DNA of 7,187 nucleotides from Bacillota bacterium (GCA_019415425.1 DXZF01000014.1:1-7187), one strand, 5' to 3'. Shown: positions 1-6,980, numbered from the stretch's first letter. A program made the numbers and translations. The notes: a model not told the origin generated them from the letters alone.

Positions 1-325
1 GATGCTTGAGCGCCTGGTGCACCGCAATCGGCCCCAGTGCGCTTCCGCCGATGCCCAGCACCACAAAGCTCTCAAATTGGGCGCGCACCTTTTGCGCCAC
101 GTCCAAAATCCGCTCTACCACCTCGTCCTGCCCGTTGGGCAGCTTCTGAAACTGCAACTGGAGTTGCCCCTGTTTTTGGCGCAGCTGTTGCGCCGCCATG
201 GCAAAGCGCGGCTCCTCCAACTCTTCACGGCGAATGCCGCGGTCGCCCAGCACGTCGCGCATCATATTGGATACGTCCAGCCGAATCTTCATCTGCTGTT
301 GCCACTGTGGGTCCTGATATTGCAT
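1..325 (-). CDS. pgi: Glucose-6-phosphate isomerase, N-terminal fragment (runs off the left edge)
   Basis: This enzyme interconverts glucose 6-phosphate and fructose 6-phosphate in the cytoplasm, in glycolysis and gluconeogenesis. About 108 residues are visible, from MQYQDPQWQQQ onward. The stretch around residues 88-106 reads FVVLGIGGSALGPIAVHQA, which is the sugar-phosphate-binding GIGGSxLGP signature of clostridial-type Pgi. The rest of the protein, including the catalytic residues, lies outside the window. The start at 325 is supported by a GAGGAGG ribosome binding site at 333-339, seven bases upstream. It is the third gene of a minus-strand operon, 34 bases after the TIM-barrel gene. No promoter is evident in that gap, so co-transcription is inferred. 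Confidence 0.93.
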   Translation of the reverse strand, partial: MQYQDPQWQQQMKIRLDVSNMMRDVLGDRGIRREELEEPRFAMAAQQLRQKQGQLQLQFQKLPNGQDEVVERILDVAQKVRAQFESFVVLGIGGSALGPIAVHQALKH

Positions 326-359
326 GTGTATTCCTCCTCGGGTCGTTCTTTCGTTCCGT

Positions 360-1163
360 CTATGCAAACAGCTTGCACAGCAACTGGTACGCCTGCGCCA
401 ACTGTTCGTCGTTCTGGTAATCTGAGGGATAGACTTCCATGGTCACGCTCGCCTCCGGGTGTGTGCGCTTGAGCACATCCGCCAGCGCCGAAAAGTCAAA
501 TTCCCCCTGCCCGGGCAGGCGCGTCTGTACGGCGCCATCCCGCACGATGAGATCGCACAGGTGCACGTTGCACAGCCGCTCGCCCATATCCTGCAGATAC
601 GCGTACGCATCTTCGCCCGCCTGCGCCGCCTGCTTGACATCCAGCGTATACCCCAACGCACTGTCCGCCACATAGGGGGCCAGCTGCCTTGCCATGCCGC
701 TTTGTGCATATACGCACCAATGCACGTTCTCCAGCGTCAGCCGCACGCCGTACGCCGCGGCAATCTCTGCCAGCCCGCACAGCTGATCACCCAGACGGGC
801 GTAGTCCGTCGCCGGGCGCGTCCGCTTGAGATAAAAGGAACCGTGCATGACGTACTTGGGCGCTCCGATGCACTGCGCGCATGCAAGCACCTTGTGAAAC
901 CAGGCCAGCGCTCCCTCGCGCTGCCGCTGCCCGGCCGAAAAGAGCTGCGGTTCAAACTGTGAACCCAGCGCGTGCACTGCCGTGCACGCCAGTCCGCAGT
1001 CGCGTTGGCGCCGCTCCATCTGCTGGGCAAAGGGCCGTTCGTATTCCAGATATCCGCTCAAAAATGCCTCGTATCGGCTGGCGCCCATCTGGGCCATGGG
1101 CAAGAGCGTATCCTCGGTGTGCCTGCGCGTAAAAAAGCACGCGGTGGAAATGCCTACTTGCAT
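360..1163 (-). CDS. Sugar phosphate isomerase/epimerase-like TIM-barrel protein
   Basis: A 267-residue protein of the xylose-isomerase-like TIM-barrel superfamily (AP endonuclease 2 / IolE-type fold). Members bind a divalent metal and isomerise or epimerise sugars. The substrate cannot be told from the sequence. Visible motifs in order are MHGS (106-109), LENVH with a likely metal ligand E145, TLDVKQA with D175, NVHLCD with H201 and D204, LPGQGEFDF (216-224) and TMEVYP with E243. These are the expected E/D/H/E metal ligands at the barrel mouth, and the length is normal. An open frame extends to 1196, but the ATG at 1163 is preferred because it opens the first barrel strand (MQVGIS) and has GGGGGG at 1171-1176, seven bases upstream. 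It overlaps the stop of the EutT-like gene by 10 bases, which suggests translational coupling, and precedes pgi. A role linked to sugar phosphates is an inference from pgi. Confidence 0.85.
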   Translation of the reverse strand: MQVGISTACFFTRRHTEDTLLPMAQMGASRYEAFLSGYLEYERPFAQQMERRQRDCGLACTAVHALGSQFEPQLFSAGQRQREGALAWFHKVLACAQCIGAPKYVMHGSFYLKRTRPATDYARLGDQLCGLAEIAAAYGVRLTLENVHWCVYAQSGMARQLAPYVADSALGYTLDVKQAAQAGEDAYAYLQDMGERLCNVHLCDLIVRDGAVQTRLPGQGEFDFSALADVLKRTHPEASVTMEVYPSDYQNDEQLAQAYQLLCKLFA

Positions 1164-1663
1164 GCCGTTTCCCCCCGTGCCGCCAACAGCGCGCACATCA
1201 GACAGTAGGCGTAGCTGGACAGGCGATTGAGCATGCGTATCAGCTCGGGGTGCACCTGTTCACGCACGGCGATGGCAGCCCGTTCACAATCGCGAATGTA
1301 CGTGCGCAACACGTTGAGCTGCGCCATCGTCTCGCCCATCTGTGGCTCCACAAAGAAATGGGCCACGCCAAAGGCGCGCTGAGGCGCATGCGAATCCGCG
1401 TGTGCCTGCTCCAGCGCCAGCCCCGGCACTGTTTGGGGCGGTTTGCCTCTGTATTCCGAGGCCAATAGCGACAGCGCCGCCTGCGCAATGCGCTGCGCGC
1501 CGCGTGCCGCCTCTAATTCCCCTTCCCGCTGCGCCACAACCGCACACAACACCGCGCGTGCGTGCAATCCATCCAGCATGCCGCGCAGGGCAATGCGCGG
1601 ATGATCCTTGCACACCAGCGCCGCATCGTGTAAACTGGTTTCGTATTCCGCTTTTTCGTTCAT
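1154..1663 (-). CDS. EutT-like corrinoid (cobalamin) adenosyltransferase, short form
   Basis: A 169-residue cytoplasmic protein resembling the catalytic part of EutT/PduO-type ATP:cob(I)alamin adenosyltransferases, which transfer the 5'-deoxyadenosyl group of ATP to cob(I)alamin to make coenzyme B12. Recognisable segments are KDHPRIALRGMLDGL (19-33), matching the SDPRLGFRAVLDS region of EutT; AHFFVEPQMGE (101-111); LNVLRTYIRDCE (116-127), matching LNLLRTKVRETE; and LNRLSS (145-150), identical to EutT. The long N-terminal region of enteric EutT, with its HX11CCX2C metal motif, is absent. Such standalone forms are, as far as I know, found in Clostridia. ATG at 1663 has AAAGGA at 1672-1677, eight bases away. 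It is the first gene of the operon and no ethanolamine or B12 genes are visible nearby. The family is recalled from motifs, not from a search. A non-catalytic homologue is possible. Confidence 0.7.
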   Translation of the reverse strand: MNEKAEYETSLHDAALVCKDHPRIALRGMLDGLHARAVLCAVVAQREGELEAARGAQRIAQAALSLLASEYRGKPPQTVPGLALEQAHADSHAPQRAFGVAHFFVEPQMGETMAQLNVLRTYIRDCERAAIAVREQVHPELIRMLNRLSSYAYCLMCALLAARGETACK

Positions 1664-1693
1664 ATATTCTGTCCTTTCCAGCCATCCGTGGCT

Positions 1694-1722
1694 ATTATAC
1701 CGTATTTCTTTCGGGCAGACAA
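1694..1722 (-). promoter_or_regulatory. Sigma-A type promoter of the EutT-like / TIM-barrel / pgi operon
   Basis: On the minus strand a perfect -10 box TATAAT lies at 1694-1699. It is preceded after 17 bases by a 4-of-6 -35 box, TTGTCT, at 1717-1722. Transcription would start near 1687, about 24 bases before the ATG at 1663. The surroundings hold no clear operator or riboswitch, and the leader is too short for a cobalamin riboswitch. Confidence 0.7.
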
Positions 1723-1765
1723 AGCGGTTTACGGGCAGTTCATTTTTTGGACGCGATTTTCATGA

Positions 1766-2479
1766 AAGAAGGCGATTGCCCTGTTCTCCCCATCCTGGCG
1801 TGAAGAGCATCCCCAATGGCCGTTCATCCTGTGCATTGCCATTGCGCTGCTGATCGTCCTGTGCTTCTCTCTTTGGGATATGCGCCAATCCCCCAATCCC
1901 CTGCTGCGCCAGTCCATTTCTATGGCGTACTTGATTCAATCCTCCTCTGGTCAGACCATTTTCCTCAACGACGAAGAAGTGGATCTCTTTGTCCAGCTGC
2001 ACAACGACGCCCGTCGGACTACAGCGCTACCGGATCGCAACGGCTTCGCTGCGCCATTTACGCTGTGCCTGCAGACCACCACACAGCAATTGTATCTGAT
2101 CAGCCCGTGTGCCGGCACCCGCTATATCCGCGTTGCGCCCAGTCGACCTCCCCATTCGCCTCCTAGCTTCAGAGGCCGTTCCAGAAAGTACCACACCTAC
2201 TACTTGGATAGCCAGGCGCTGTACGACTTTTTACAGTCCCTCGCCGCACAGCAGGATCGGTGGGAATCGCCGCTCTCAATGATAAGATACAAAAAAACGG
2301 ACGGCCGGAGGAATCCTCCGGCCGTCCGTCTATCCGTTTGGTTTATTCGGCCTTTTGCACTTCAGCCTCTTTTGCATCCTGATCTGCGCCCAGCTTGTGG
2401 AACACGAGCTTGCCGTCCTCCATCGAAGCCTCCACGCGATCGCCAAAGGCGATGTGTCCGGCCAGAATCTCTTCGCTGA
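1766..2479 (+). CDS. Unrecognised membrane-anchored protein; reading frame lacks a proper start and stop, possible pseudogene
   Basis: I do not recognise this family. The frame is open from a TGA at 1763 to a TGA at 2477. It reads KKAIALFSPSWREEHPQ, then a membrane segment WPFILCIAIALLIVLCF (about 1817-1867), then a polar, probably extracytoplasmic domain. That domain includes GQTIFLNDEEVDLFVQL, DRNGFAAPFTL, QLYLISPCAGTRYIRV and YYLDSQALYDFLQSLA. This looks like real protein up to about 2270. The first in-frame ATG is at 1880, inside or after the membrane segment, and has no ribosome binding site. An ATG at 1762 would join the frame if one A in the AAA at 1765-1767 were extra. Alternatively CTG at 1781 sits eight bases after AGAAGG (1767-1772). 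At the far end the frame runs through the terminator hairpin and 137 bases into antisense clpC, which is unlikely to be native. Function is unknown. It may be a frameshifted or decaying gene. Confidence 0.5.
   Translation, partial: KKAIALFSPSWREEHPQWPFILCIAIALLIVLCFSLWDMRQSPNPLLRQSISMAYLIQSSSGQTIFLNDEEVDLFVQLHNDARRTTALPDRNGFAAPFTLCLQTTTQQLYLISPCAGTRYIRVAPSRPPHSPPSFRGRSRKYHTYYLDSQALYDFLQSLAAQQDRWESPLSMIRYKKTDGRRNPPAVRLSVWFIRPFALQPLLHPDLRPACGTRACRPPSKPPRDRQRRCVRPESLR
2291..2329 (-). terminator. Intrinsic terminator of the ctsR-mcsA-mcsB-clpC operon
   Basis: Read on the minus strand, a 15-base-pair perfect GC-rich stem (arms 2297-2311 and 2315-2329) with a three-base loop is followed by seven consecutive T residues (2297 down to 2291). 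It begins 13 bases after the clpC stop codon. On the plus strand the stem is followed only by a mixed sequence without a solid T-run, so termination of the convergent plus-strand gene would be weaker. Confidence 0.93.
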
Positions 2480-4802
2480 TGCTGTCCTCCACGCGCTGTT
2501 GGATGGCCCTGCGCAGCGGACGCGCACCGTAGACCGGGTCAAAGCCCTGCTTGGCCAGGTATGCGCTCGCCTCTTCGGTGAAGGTCAGGTCAATGTCGCG
2601 TTCACGCAGCCGTTTGGCCACGGCGCGCAGCATCAACTTGGCGATCTTCTGGATATCCTCTTGGGTGAGCGGATGGAACACGACCATCTCGTCTATGCGG
2701 TTGAGGAACTCCGGACGGAAGACGGATTTGAGCGCTTCCATCGTGCGTTCCTTGAGCTCCTCATACGCCGGCGCATGCGGGTCGCCTTCTTCATTGGCGC
2801 CAAAGCCCATGGTCTTCTTGCCGATCGTATTGGCGCCGACGTTGCTCGTCATGATGATGACGGTATTGCGGAAGTCCACGGTACGGCCCTTTCCGTCGGT
2901 GAGGCGGCCGTCTTCGAGGATCTGCAACAGCACGTTGAACACGTCGGGATGCGCCTTTTCGATCTCGTCCAGCAACACCACGCTGTACGGGCGGCGGCGC
3001 ACCTTCTCGGTCAGCTGCCCGCCCTCTTCATAGCCCACATAGCCCGGAGGCGAACCGATCATACGCGAGACGGAGTGCTTCTCCATGTACTCGCTCATAT
3101 CCAGCCGCACCATGGCGTCCTCATCGCCGAACATGGCCTGTGCCAGGGCACGGCTCAGTTCCGTCTTGCCCACGCCGGTGGGGCCCAGGAACAGGAAACT
3201 GCCGATGGGTCGGTTGGGATCCTTGAGGCCCGCACGCGCACGGCGGATGGCCCGCGCCACGGCCGAGACCGCTTCGTCCTGCCCGATGACGCGCTCGTGC
3301 AGCGTCTGTTCAAGGTGCAGCAGCCGTTCGGATTCATCCTGCGTCAGCTGTTTGGCCGGCACGCCCGTCCATTTGGAGACGATCTCCGCGATGTCGTCCT
3401 CGGTGACGACCAGTTCCTTCTGGCTCTCGCTGCCCTTCCACGCAGCGCGCATCTGATCCATCTTCTTGTTCAGCTCAGTCTCTTCGTCGCGCATCTTGGC
3501 AGCGCGCTCGTAATTCTGGTTGGCAACGGCCTCCTCTTTTTCCTTGCGCACTTCCTCCAATTGCTTTTCCAGCTGCTTCATATCCGGCGGTGCCACAAAC
3601 GACTGGATGCGCACGCGTGCGGCCGCCTCGTCCATCAAGTCAATGGCCTTGTCGGGCAAAAACCGATCCGTGATGTACCGGTCGGACAGCTGCACCGCCG
3701 CCTCGATGGCCTCATCGCTGATCTTGACTTTGTGGTGCGCCTCGTACCGGTCGCGCAGGCCGCGCAAAATCTGTACGGCCTCCTCCTTGGTCGGCTCTCC
3801 CACCGTCACGGGCTGGAACCTGCGCTCCAGCGCAGCGTCCTTTTCGATGTACTTGCGGTACTCGTCCAGCGTCGTCGCGCTGATGCACTGGATTTCGCCG
3901 CGCGCCAGCGCAGGTTTCAAAATATTGGCCGCGTCAATGGAGCCTTCGGCCGCACCCGCGCCTACCAACAGGTGCACTTCGTCGATGAACAGGATGATAT
4001 TGCCTGCCTTCTTGATTTCCTCCATGGCATTTTTCAGCCGCTCTTCAAATTCGCCGCGGTACTTTGCGCCTGCGACCATGGCCGCCAGATCCAGCGAGAT
4101 GACGCGCTTATCGCGCAACAGTTCCGGGATATTGCCCGAAGCGATGCGCTGTGCCAATTCCTCCGCGATGGCGCTCTTGCCCACGCCCGGTTCGCCGATG
4201 AGCACCGGGTTGTTCTTGGTGCGGCGGCACAGGACCTGCACCACGCGCTCGATCTCCTGATCGCGCCCGATCACAGGATCCAGTTCGCCGTTTTTGGCCA
4301 TCTGCGTCAGATCCTTGCCAAAGCCGTCCAGCACTTTGCCCTCGCCGCTCTCCTCCTGGCCCTGCGGGGCGGACGCCCCTCTCTGCAGCGCCTGCAGCGT
4401 CTTGTTGGCCTCGACGCCCAGCTCCGCCAAAATGCGGGCAGCCACGGTATCCTCTTCATTGAGGATGGCCAGCAACAGGTGTTCCGTGCCGATATAGCTG
4501 TGGCCCATCTGCCGTGCGATCACCGCGCTGACCTGTATCACGCGCTTGGTGCGCGGCGTAAAGTCAAACGCCTGGGTAAACACGTAGTTCCCCCGGCCCA
4601 CGATCCGTTCAATCAGATCCTGTACGGCCTTGACCGTCACGCCCTGGCTCTTGAGCGCCTGGGCGGCGCCTCCTTCTTCGGCCTGCAGCAGGCCCAGCAG
4701 CAGATGCTCTGTGCCCACATAATTCTGTCCCAATTTTTTCGCGTTTTCCTGCGCGTAATTGAGCGCCTGTTGTGCGCCCTGTGTAAAGCGTTGATATTCC
4801 AT
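2343..4802 (-). CDS. clpC: ATP-dependent Clp protease ATPase subunit ClpC
   Basis: An 819-residue Hsp100 unfoldase that forms hexamers, recognises arginine-phosphorylated or adaptor-delivered substrates and threads them into ClpP. The N-domain has two repeats carrying GTEHLLL motifs, with E32 and E107 at the positions that bind phosphoarginine in Bacillus ClpC. AAA+ module 1 has Walker A GEPGVGKS (203-210) and Walker B LFIDEVH (271-277). The middle coiled-coil, with a UVR-like segment [12 protein letters not shown] (430-441), spans roughly 405-455. Module 2 has GPTGVGKT (540-547), [11 protein letters not shown] (608-618) and sensor 2 GARPLRRAI (759-767). MGF at 665-667 corresponds to the ClpP-docking loop. 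The start is ATG at 4802 because GAGGTG (4811-4816) is eight bases away. The frame also contains GTG at 4808, only two bases from it. It is the last gene of the CtsR operon, two bases after the mcsB stop. Length is normal and all key motifs are intact. Confidence 0.98.
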   Translation of the reverse strand: MEYQRFTQGAQQALNYAQENAKKLGQNYVGTEHLLLGLLQAEEGGAAQALKSQGVTVKAVQDLIERIVGRGNYVFTQAFDFTPRTKRVIQVSAVIARQMGHSYIGTEHLLLAILNEEDTVAARILAELGVEANKTLQALQRGASAPQGQEESGEGKVLDGFGKDLTQMAKNGELDPVIGRDQEIERVVQVLCRRTKNNPVLIGEPGVGKSAIAEELAQRIASGNIPELLRDKRVISLDLAAMVAGAKYRGEFEERLKNAMEEIKKAGNIILFIDEVHLLVGAGAAEGSIDAANILKPALARGEIQCISATTLDEYRKYIEKDAALERRFQPVTVGEPTKEEAVQILRGLRDRYEAHHKVKISDEAIEAAVQLSDRYITDRFLPDKAIDLMDEAAARVRIQSFVAPPDMKQLEKQLEEVRKEKEEAVANQNYERAAKMRDEETELNKKMDQMRAAWKGSESQKELVVTEDDIAEIVSKWTGVPAKQLTQDESERLLHLEQTLHERVIGQDEAVSAVARAIRRARAGLKDPNRPIGSFLFLGPTGVGKTELSRALAQAMFGDEDAMVRLDMSEYMEKHSVSRMIGSPPGYVGYEEGGQLTEKVRRRPYSVVLLDEIEKAHPDVFNVLLQILEDGRLTDGKGRTVDFRNTVIIMTSNVGANTIGKKTMGFGANEEGDPHAPAYEELKERTMEALKSVFRPEFLNRIDEMVVFHPLTQEDIQKIAKLMLRAVAKRLRERDIDLTFTEEASAYLAKQGFDPVYGARPLRRAIQQRVEDSISEEILAGHIAFGDRVEASMEDGKLVFHKLGADQDAKEAEVQKAE

Positions 4803-4804
4803 GA

Positions 4805-5824
4805 TCACTTCACCTCATCCATCATTTCTCTTTGCTTCACCGTGGCCTTTCGGCACATGGTTGCGCGTATCTGATCGGCGGGCCGCCGTTGCGGCTGCCG
4901 TTGTTCTTGATTTTGAATGTGCCCGGGTTGCACGTTGCGGCACAACCGGTACAGCGCGTCGGTCGCGAGCGGCAGCATGCCCATGCGGCTGCCCAGCATC
5001 GCATCGCTCCACAGCTGCATGAACTCCTCCTGCGCCATCAGACGCGCCTGCTGTAAAAGCCCATAGGCCCGGTAGACCCGATCCTCCAGCGCCACGCCAT
5101 TTTGCGTGCGCAGCTGCTCGCCCGCCTGCGCTTCGCGTTGGCAGATGCGCAATACCTGCTGCGTCACTTCCGCCGTGATCGCCGTCTCCTCTTTGCCCAG
5201 CGAGATGCGGTTGCTGATCTGAAACAGGTTGCCCACCGCTTCGCTGCCTTCCCCGTAGATGCCGCGTACGGCAAACCCTTCGTCCTTGAGCGCCTGCATC
5301 AGCGGCCCGATCTGCTGCGTCAGCACCAGGGCCGGCAGGTGCAGCAACACGCTGGCGCGCATGCCGGTACCGACGTTGCTGGGGCATGCGGTGAGGTAGC
5401 CCAGCTTTTCGGTCCTGGCAAACGGCACCTGCCGTTCGATCGTCTGGCTGACGGTCTGCGCCTCCTCCAGCGCGGCGCGCAGCGCCAGTCCCTCCAGCAT
5501 GCACTGGATGCGCAGGTGGTCTTCTTCCATGAGCATGATGGCGGTGTGCTGGTCCTTTTTCAGCAACAGCGCCCCATGCTCAGATTCTGCCCAGTCACGG
5601 CTGACCAGATGCTCCTCGATCAGGTATTGCCTGTATGCGTCCTGCATCTGCTGCGACCACAGCAGCGCATACTGGCCGGACGGCAGCGCATTTTGCACGC
5701 GCTCCACCACCTGCTGCGCCTTTTGGGCGCTGAGCAAATGGGGAAAGGGCGTCTTGGCCACGTTGCGCGCCAAACGTACGCGGCTGGTCAACACCACACC
5801 GGAAGTCGGATCCGTCACTGACAT
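4805..5824 (-). CDS. mcsB: Protein arginine kinase McsB
   Basis: A 339-residue kinase of the phosphagen-kinase fold that phosphorylates arginines on CtsR and misfolded proteins, marking them for ClpC-ClpP. Recognisable segments are LTSRVRLARN (12-21), MEEDHLRIQ (99-107), LTACPSNVGTGMRASV (144-159, with the conserved cysteine C147) and GEGSEAVGNLFQISN (191-205). The family's two catalytic glutamates most likely lie in EEDH and GEGSEA. The creatine-kinase substrate specificity loop is absent, as in other McsB proteins. The C-terminal domain carries PADQIRATMCR (315-325) where the family usually has RDxxRA, so the first arginine is replaced by alanine (A316). Length is slightly short against 363 in Bacillus subtilis. 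ATG at 5824 has AAGGAGGG at 5833-5840, eight bases upstream. It overlaps the mcsA stop by 10 bases, so translation is probably coupled. Confidence 0.97.
   Translation of the reverse strand: MSVTDPTSGVVLTSRVRLARNVAKTPFPHLLSAQKAQQVVERVQNALPSGQYALLWSQQMQDAYRQYLIEEHLVSRDWAESEHGALLLKKDQHTAIMLMEEDHLRIQCMLEGLALRAALEEAQTVSQTIERQVPFARTEKLGYLTACPSNVGTGMRASVLLHLPALVLTQQIGPLMQALKDEGFAVRGIYGEGSEAVGNLFQISNRISLGKEETAITAEVTQQVLRICQREAQAGEQLRTQNGVALEDRVYRAYGLLQQARLMAQEEFMQLWSDAMLGSRMGMLPLATDALYRLCRNVQPGHIQNQEQRQPQRRPADQIRATMCRKATVKQREMMDEVK
4811..4816 (-). promoter_or_regulatory. Ribosome binding site that fixes the clpC start
   Basis: GAGGTG on the minus strand lies eight bases before ATG 4802 but only two bases before the alternative GTG at 4808. 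It therefore favours the ATG. The site is inside the last codons of mcsB. Confidence 0.8.
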
Positions 5825-6321
5825 GTCGTTTGCCCTCCTTGTGCCTGCTTGATCTGGTCGCGCAACTGCGCCGCGTCCTCATACCGCTCCTCCTGCACCG
5901 CCTGCTGCAGCTGTGCCTTGAGCTTTGCAATCGGATCGTCCGGTACAGCCTCCTGCTGCGCCGCCTGCCGTACCGGCTGGCCGCCCATGCGGTCGGTCCG
6001 GATGGGAATGTGCCGATCCGTGCCGTGCATGGCCATCAGCATGGGGCCGATCTGTTCGGCAAATGCCTCATAACAATCCGGGCACCCCACAAAGCCGGTG
6101 CGCTGTAACGACTCCAGCGTCGTCCCGCACGCCGGGCAGCGCAACTGCGTCCCGGGTGTGGGCATCCACTGGCCCAAGAACTGTTTGGCGGAAAACGGCT
6201 GCGGCATCGCATGGGCCTGCGCCGCGCACTGGCTGCACAGGTGCGATTCCCGCGTCACCCCGTTGACCGTCGTCACCATATGTACATTGGCTTCACGCTG
6301 TTTACAACGTTCGCAAAGCAT
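5815..6321 (-). CDS. mcsA: McsA, zinc-binding activator of McsB
   Basis: A 168-residue cytoplasmic protein that binds zinc, stabilises and activates the McsB kinase and modulates CtsR release. Four CxxC pairs are present: C3/C6, C29/C32, C62/C65 and C80/C83, enough for two treble-cleft-like zinc sites. A UVR/UvrB-like helical hairpin occupies about 131-162, with RYEDAAQLRDQIKQ at 146-159. The segment between, around HGTDRHIPIR (99-108), corresponds to the HxGxxPxR-like linker of McsA but is diverged. ATG at 6321 has an AAGGGGGA ribosome binding site at 6329-6336. The gene follows ctsR after 19 bases and its TGA overlaps the mcsB start. Length is close to the family norm. Confidence 0.96.
   Translation of the reverse strand: MLCERCKQREANVHMVTTVNGVTRESHLCSQCAAQAHAMPQPFSAKQFLGQWMPTPGTQLRCPACGTTLESLQRTGFVGCPDCYEAFAEQIGPMLMAMHGTDRHIPIRTDRMGGQPVRQAAQQEAVPDDPIAKLKAQLQQAVQEERYEDAAQLRDQIKQAQGGQTTCQ
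5833..5840 (-). promoter_or_regulatory. Ribosome binding site of mcsB
   Basis: AAGGAGGG lies eight bases before ATG 5824 and inside the 3' end of mcsA. It is the strongest Shine-Dalgarno match in the operon, and it supports a start that overlaps the upstream gene. Confidence 0.8.
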
Positions 6322-6340
6322 GTTTGATTCCCCCTTTTGC

Positions 6341-6805
6341 TCATTCCTGCTGCGACCGTATCAACGATAGCAGCATGGTATGGAAGATGCGTGCACGCAC
6401 GGCATCCTGTTTTTCCTCTTCAATATCGCACAGCGCCGGCTTGGAGACAGCGGCCTGCATCAGCTGCGCCTTCTCCGTCGTAAGCGCTCCCGATTGCACC
6501 AGACGCACCAGCAATGCGTGCGCCTCGGGATACGTCATGCGCTCCCGGGGAGACGTGGCCGTCTGGTACAATAGATCGGCGCCGTCCTCCACCATGCGCA
6601 CAATGCGAATGTATCCGCCGCCGCCGCGGCGGCTCTCCACGATGTAGCCGCGCTGGTTGGTAAAGCGCGTCTGCAACACATAATTGATCTGGGAGGGGGC
6701 GCAGTGGAATTCGGCAGCCAGCTGGTTGCGCTTGAGTTCCGCCTCGTTCTCCCCTTCCAAAAGCTGTTTGATAAAGCTTTCAATGCTATCGCTCAATGCT
6801 GACAT
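6341..6805 (-). CDS. ctsR: CtsR, transcriptional repressor of class III heat-shock genes
   Basis: A 154-residue dimeric winged-helix repressor that binds a tandem heptad operator and releases it on heat or other protein stress. The N-terminal DNA-binding half contains KRNQLAAEFHCAPSQINYVL (25-44), the helix-turn-helix, and TRFTNQRGYIVESRRGGGGY (46-65). The tetraglycine loop at 61-64, preceded by R59-R60, is the wing; in Bacillus it acts as the thermosensor and its arginines are McsB targets. The C-terminal half (about 75-154) is the helical dimerisation region bound by ClpC and McsB in other species. Length equals that of Bacillus subtilis CtsR. It is the first gene of the operon. The ribosome binding site is modest, AGGA at 6816-6819, ten bases before ATG 6805. 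It very likely represses itself through the CtsR box at 6823-6839. Confidence 0.98.
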   Translation of the reverse strand: MSALSDSIESFIKQLLEGENEAELKRNQLAAEFHCAPSQINYVLQTRFTNQRGYIVESRRGGGGYIRIVRMVEDGADLLYQTATSPRERMTYPEAHALLVRLVQSGALTTEKAQLMQAAVSKPALCDIEEEKQDAVRARIFHTMLLSLIRSQQE

Positions 6806-6822
6806 CTTTGCTCATTCCTAAC

Positions 6823-6839
6823 TTTGACTTTCTTTGACC
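6823..6839 (-). promoter_or_regulatory. CtsR operator (CtsR box)
   Basis: The minus strand reads GGTCAAAGAAAGTCAAA, a tandem heptad repeat with a three-base spacer. It matches every fixed position of the RGTCAAANANRGTCAAA consensus. It begins ten bases downstream of the -10 box, so it covers the first transcribed bases and would block initiation or early elongation. Confidence 0.95.
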
Positions 6840-6848
6840 TTCATCTTT

Positions 6849-6876
6849 ATTATACAGCTCTTTTTCCCAAATGCAA
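6849..6876 (-). promoter_or_regulatory. Sigma-A promoter of the ctsR operon
   Basis: On the minus strand the -10 box TATAAT is at 6849-6854 and the -35 box TTGCAT at 6871-6876, separated by 16 bases. A-runs on the same strand at 6881-6885 and 6890-6896 lie just upstream of the -35 box and could act as an UP element. The expected transcription start is near 6842. Confidence 0.85.
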
Positions 6877-6907
6877 CCCCTTTTTCCACTTTTTTTCACC
6901 GCCACGC

Positions 6908-6919
6908 AAAAAATTTTTT
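6908..6919. other. A6T6 tract in the divergent ctsR-dinB intergenic region
   Basis: Six A followed by six T, a perfect palindrome and a typical bent or rigid DNA element. It lies between the two divergent promoters. Together with T-runs centred near 6863, 6883 and 6893, which are spaced in whole helical turns, it suggests intrinsic curvature. No further gene is visible in the 249 bases between ctsR and dinB. Confidence 0.45.
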
Positions 6920-6980
6920 ACGGCAATCCATCCGCCCCTGTGCGCGATGGCCCTTTACAAAATCTCCCAATTTTTTCCTC

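Noticed and set aside
481..510. Single GTCAAA heptad-like match inside the TIM-barrel gene
   Set aside because: CtsR needs two tandem heptads with a three-base spacer. Only one is present and it lies in coding sequence.
1680..1693. Small hairpin AGCCA-TCCG-TGGCT near the EutT-like promoter
   Set aside because: The stem is only five base pairs, with no T-run and no operator consensus. It is likely chance.
1342..1803. A 153-residue plus-strand frame opposite the EutT-like gene
   Set aside because: It is a low-complexity P/A/R-rich shadow across a real gene. Only its last codons overlap the proposed start of the membrane protein.
2297..2340. The clpC terminator acting equally on the plus strand
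   Set aside because: The stem is symmetric, but the plus-strand downstream sequence lacks a solid T-run, so only the minus-strand call is well supported.
2355..4874. An 839-residue open frame on the plus strand opposite clpC
   Set aside because: It is a shadow of the GC-rich codon pattern of clpC. It has no ribosome binding site or recognisable motif, and the minus-strand frame is unmistakably ClpC.
5102..5821. A 239-residue plus-strand frame opposite mcsB
   Set aside because: It is antisense to conserved McsB motifs, rich in R, L, H and Q as expected of a shadow frame, and has no start signals.
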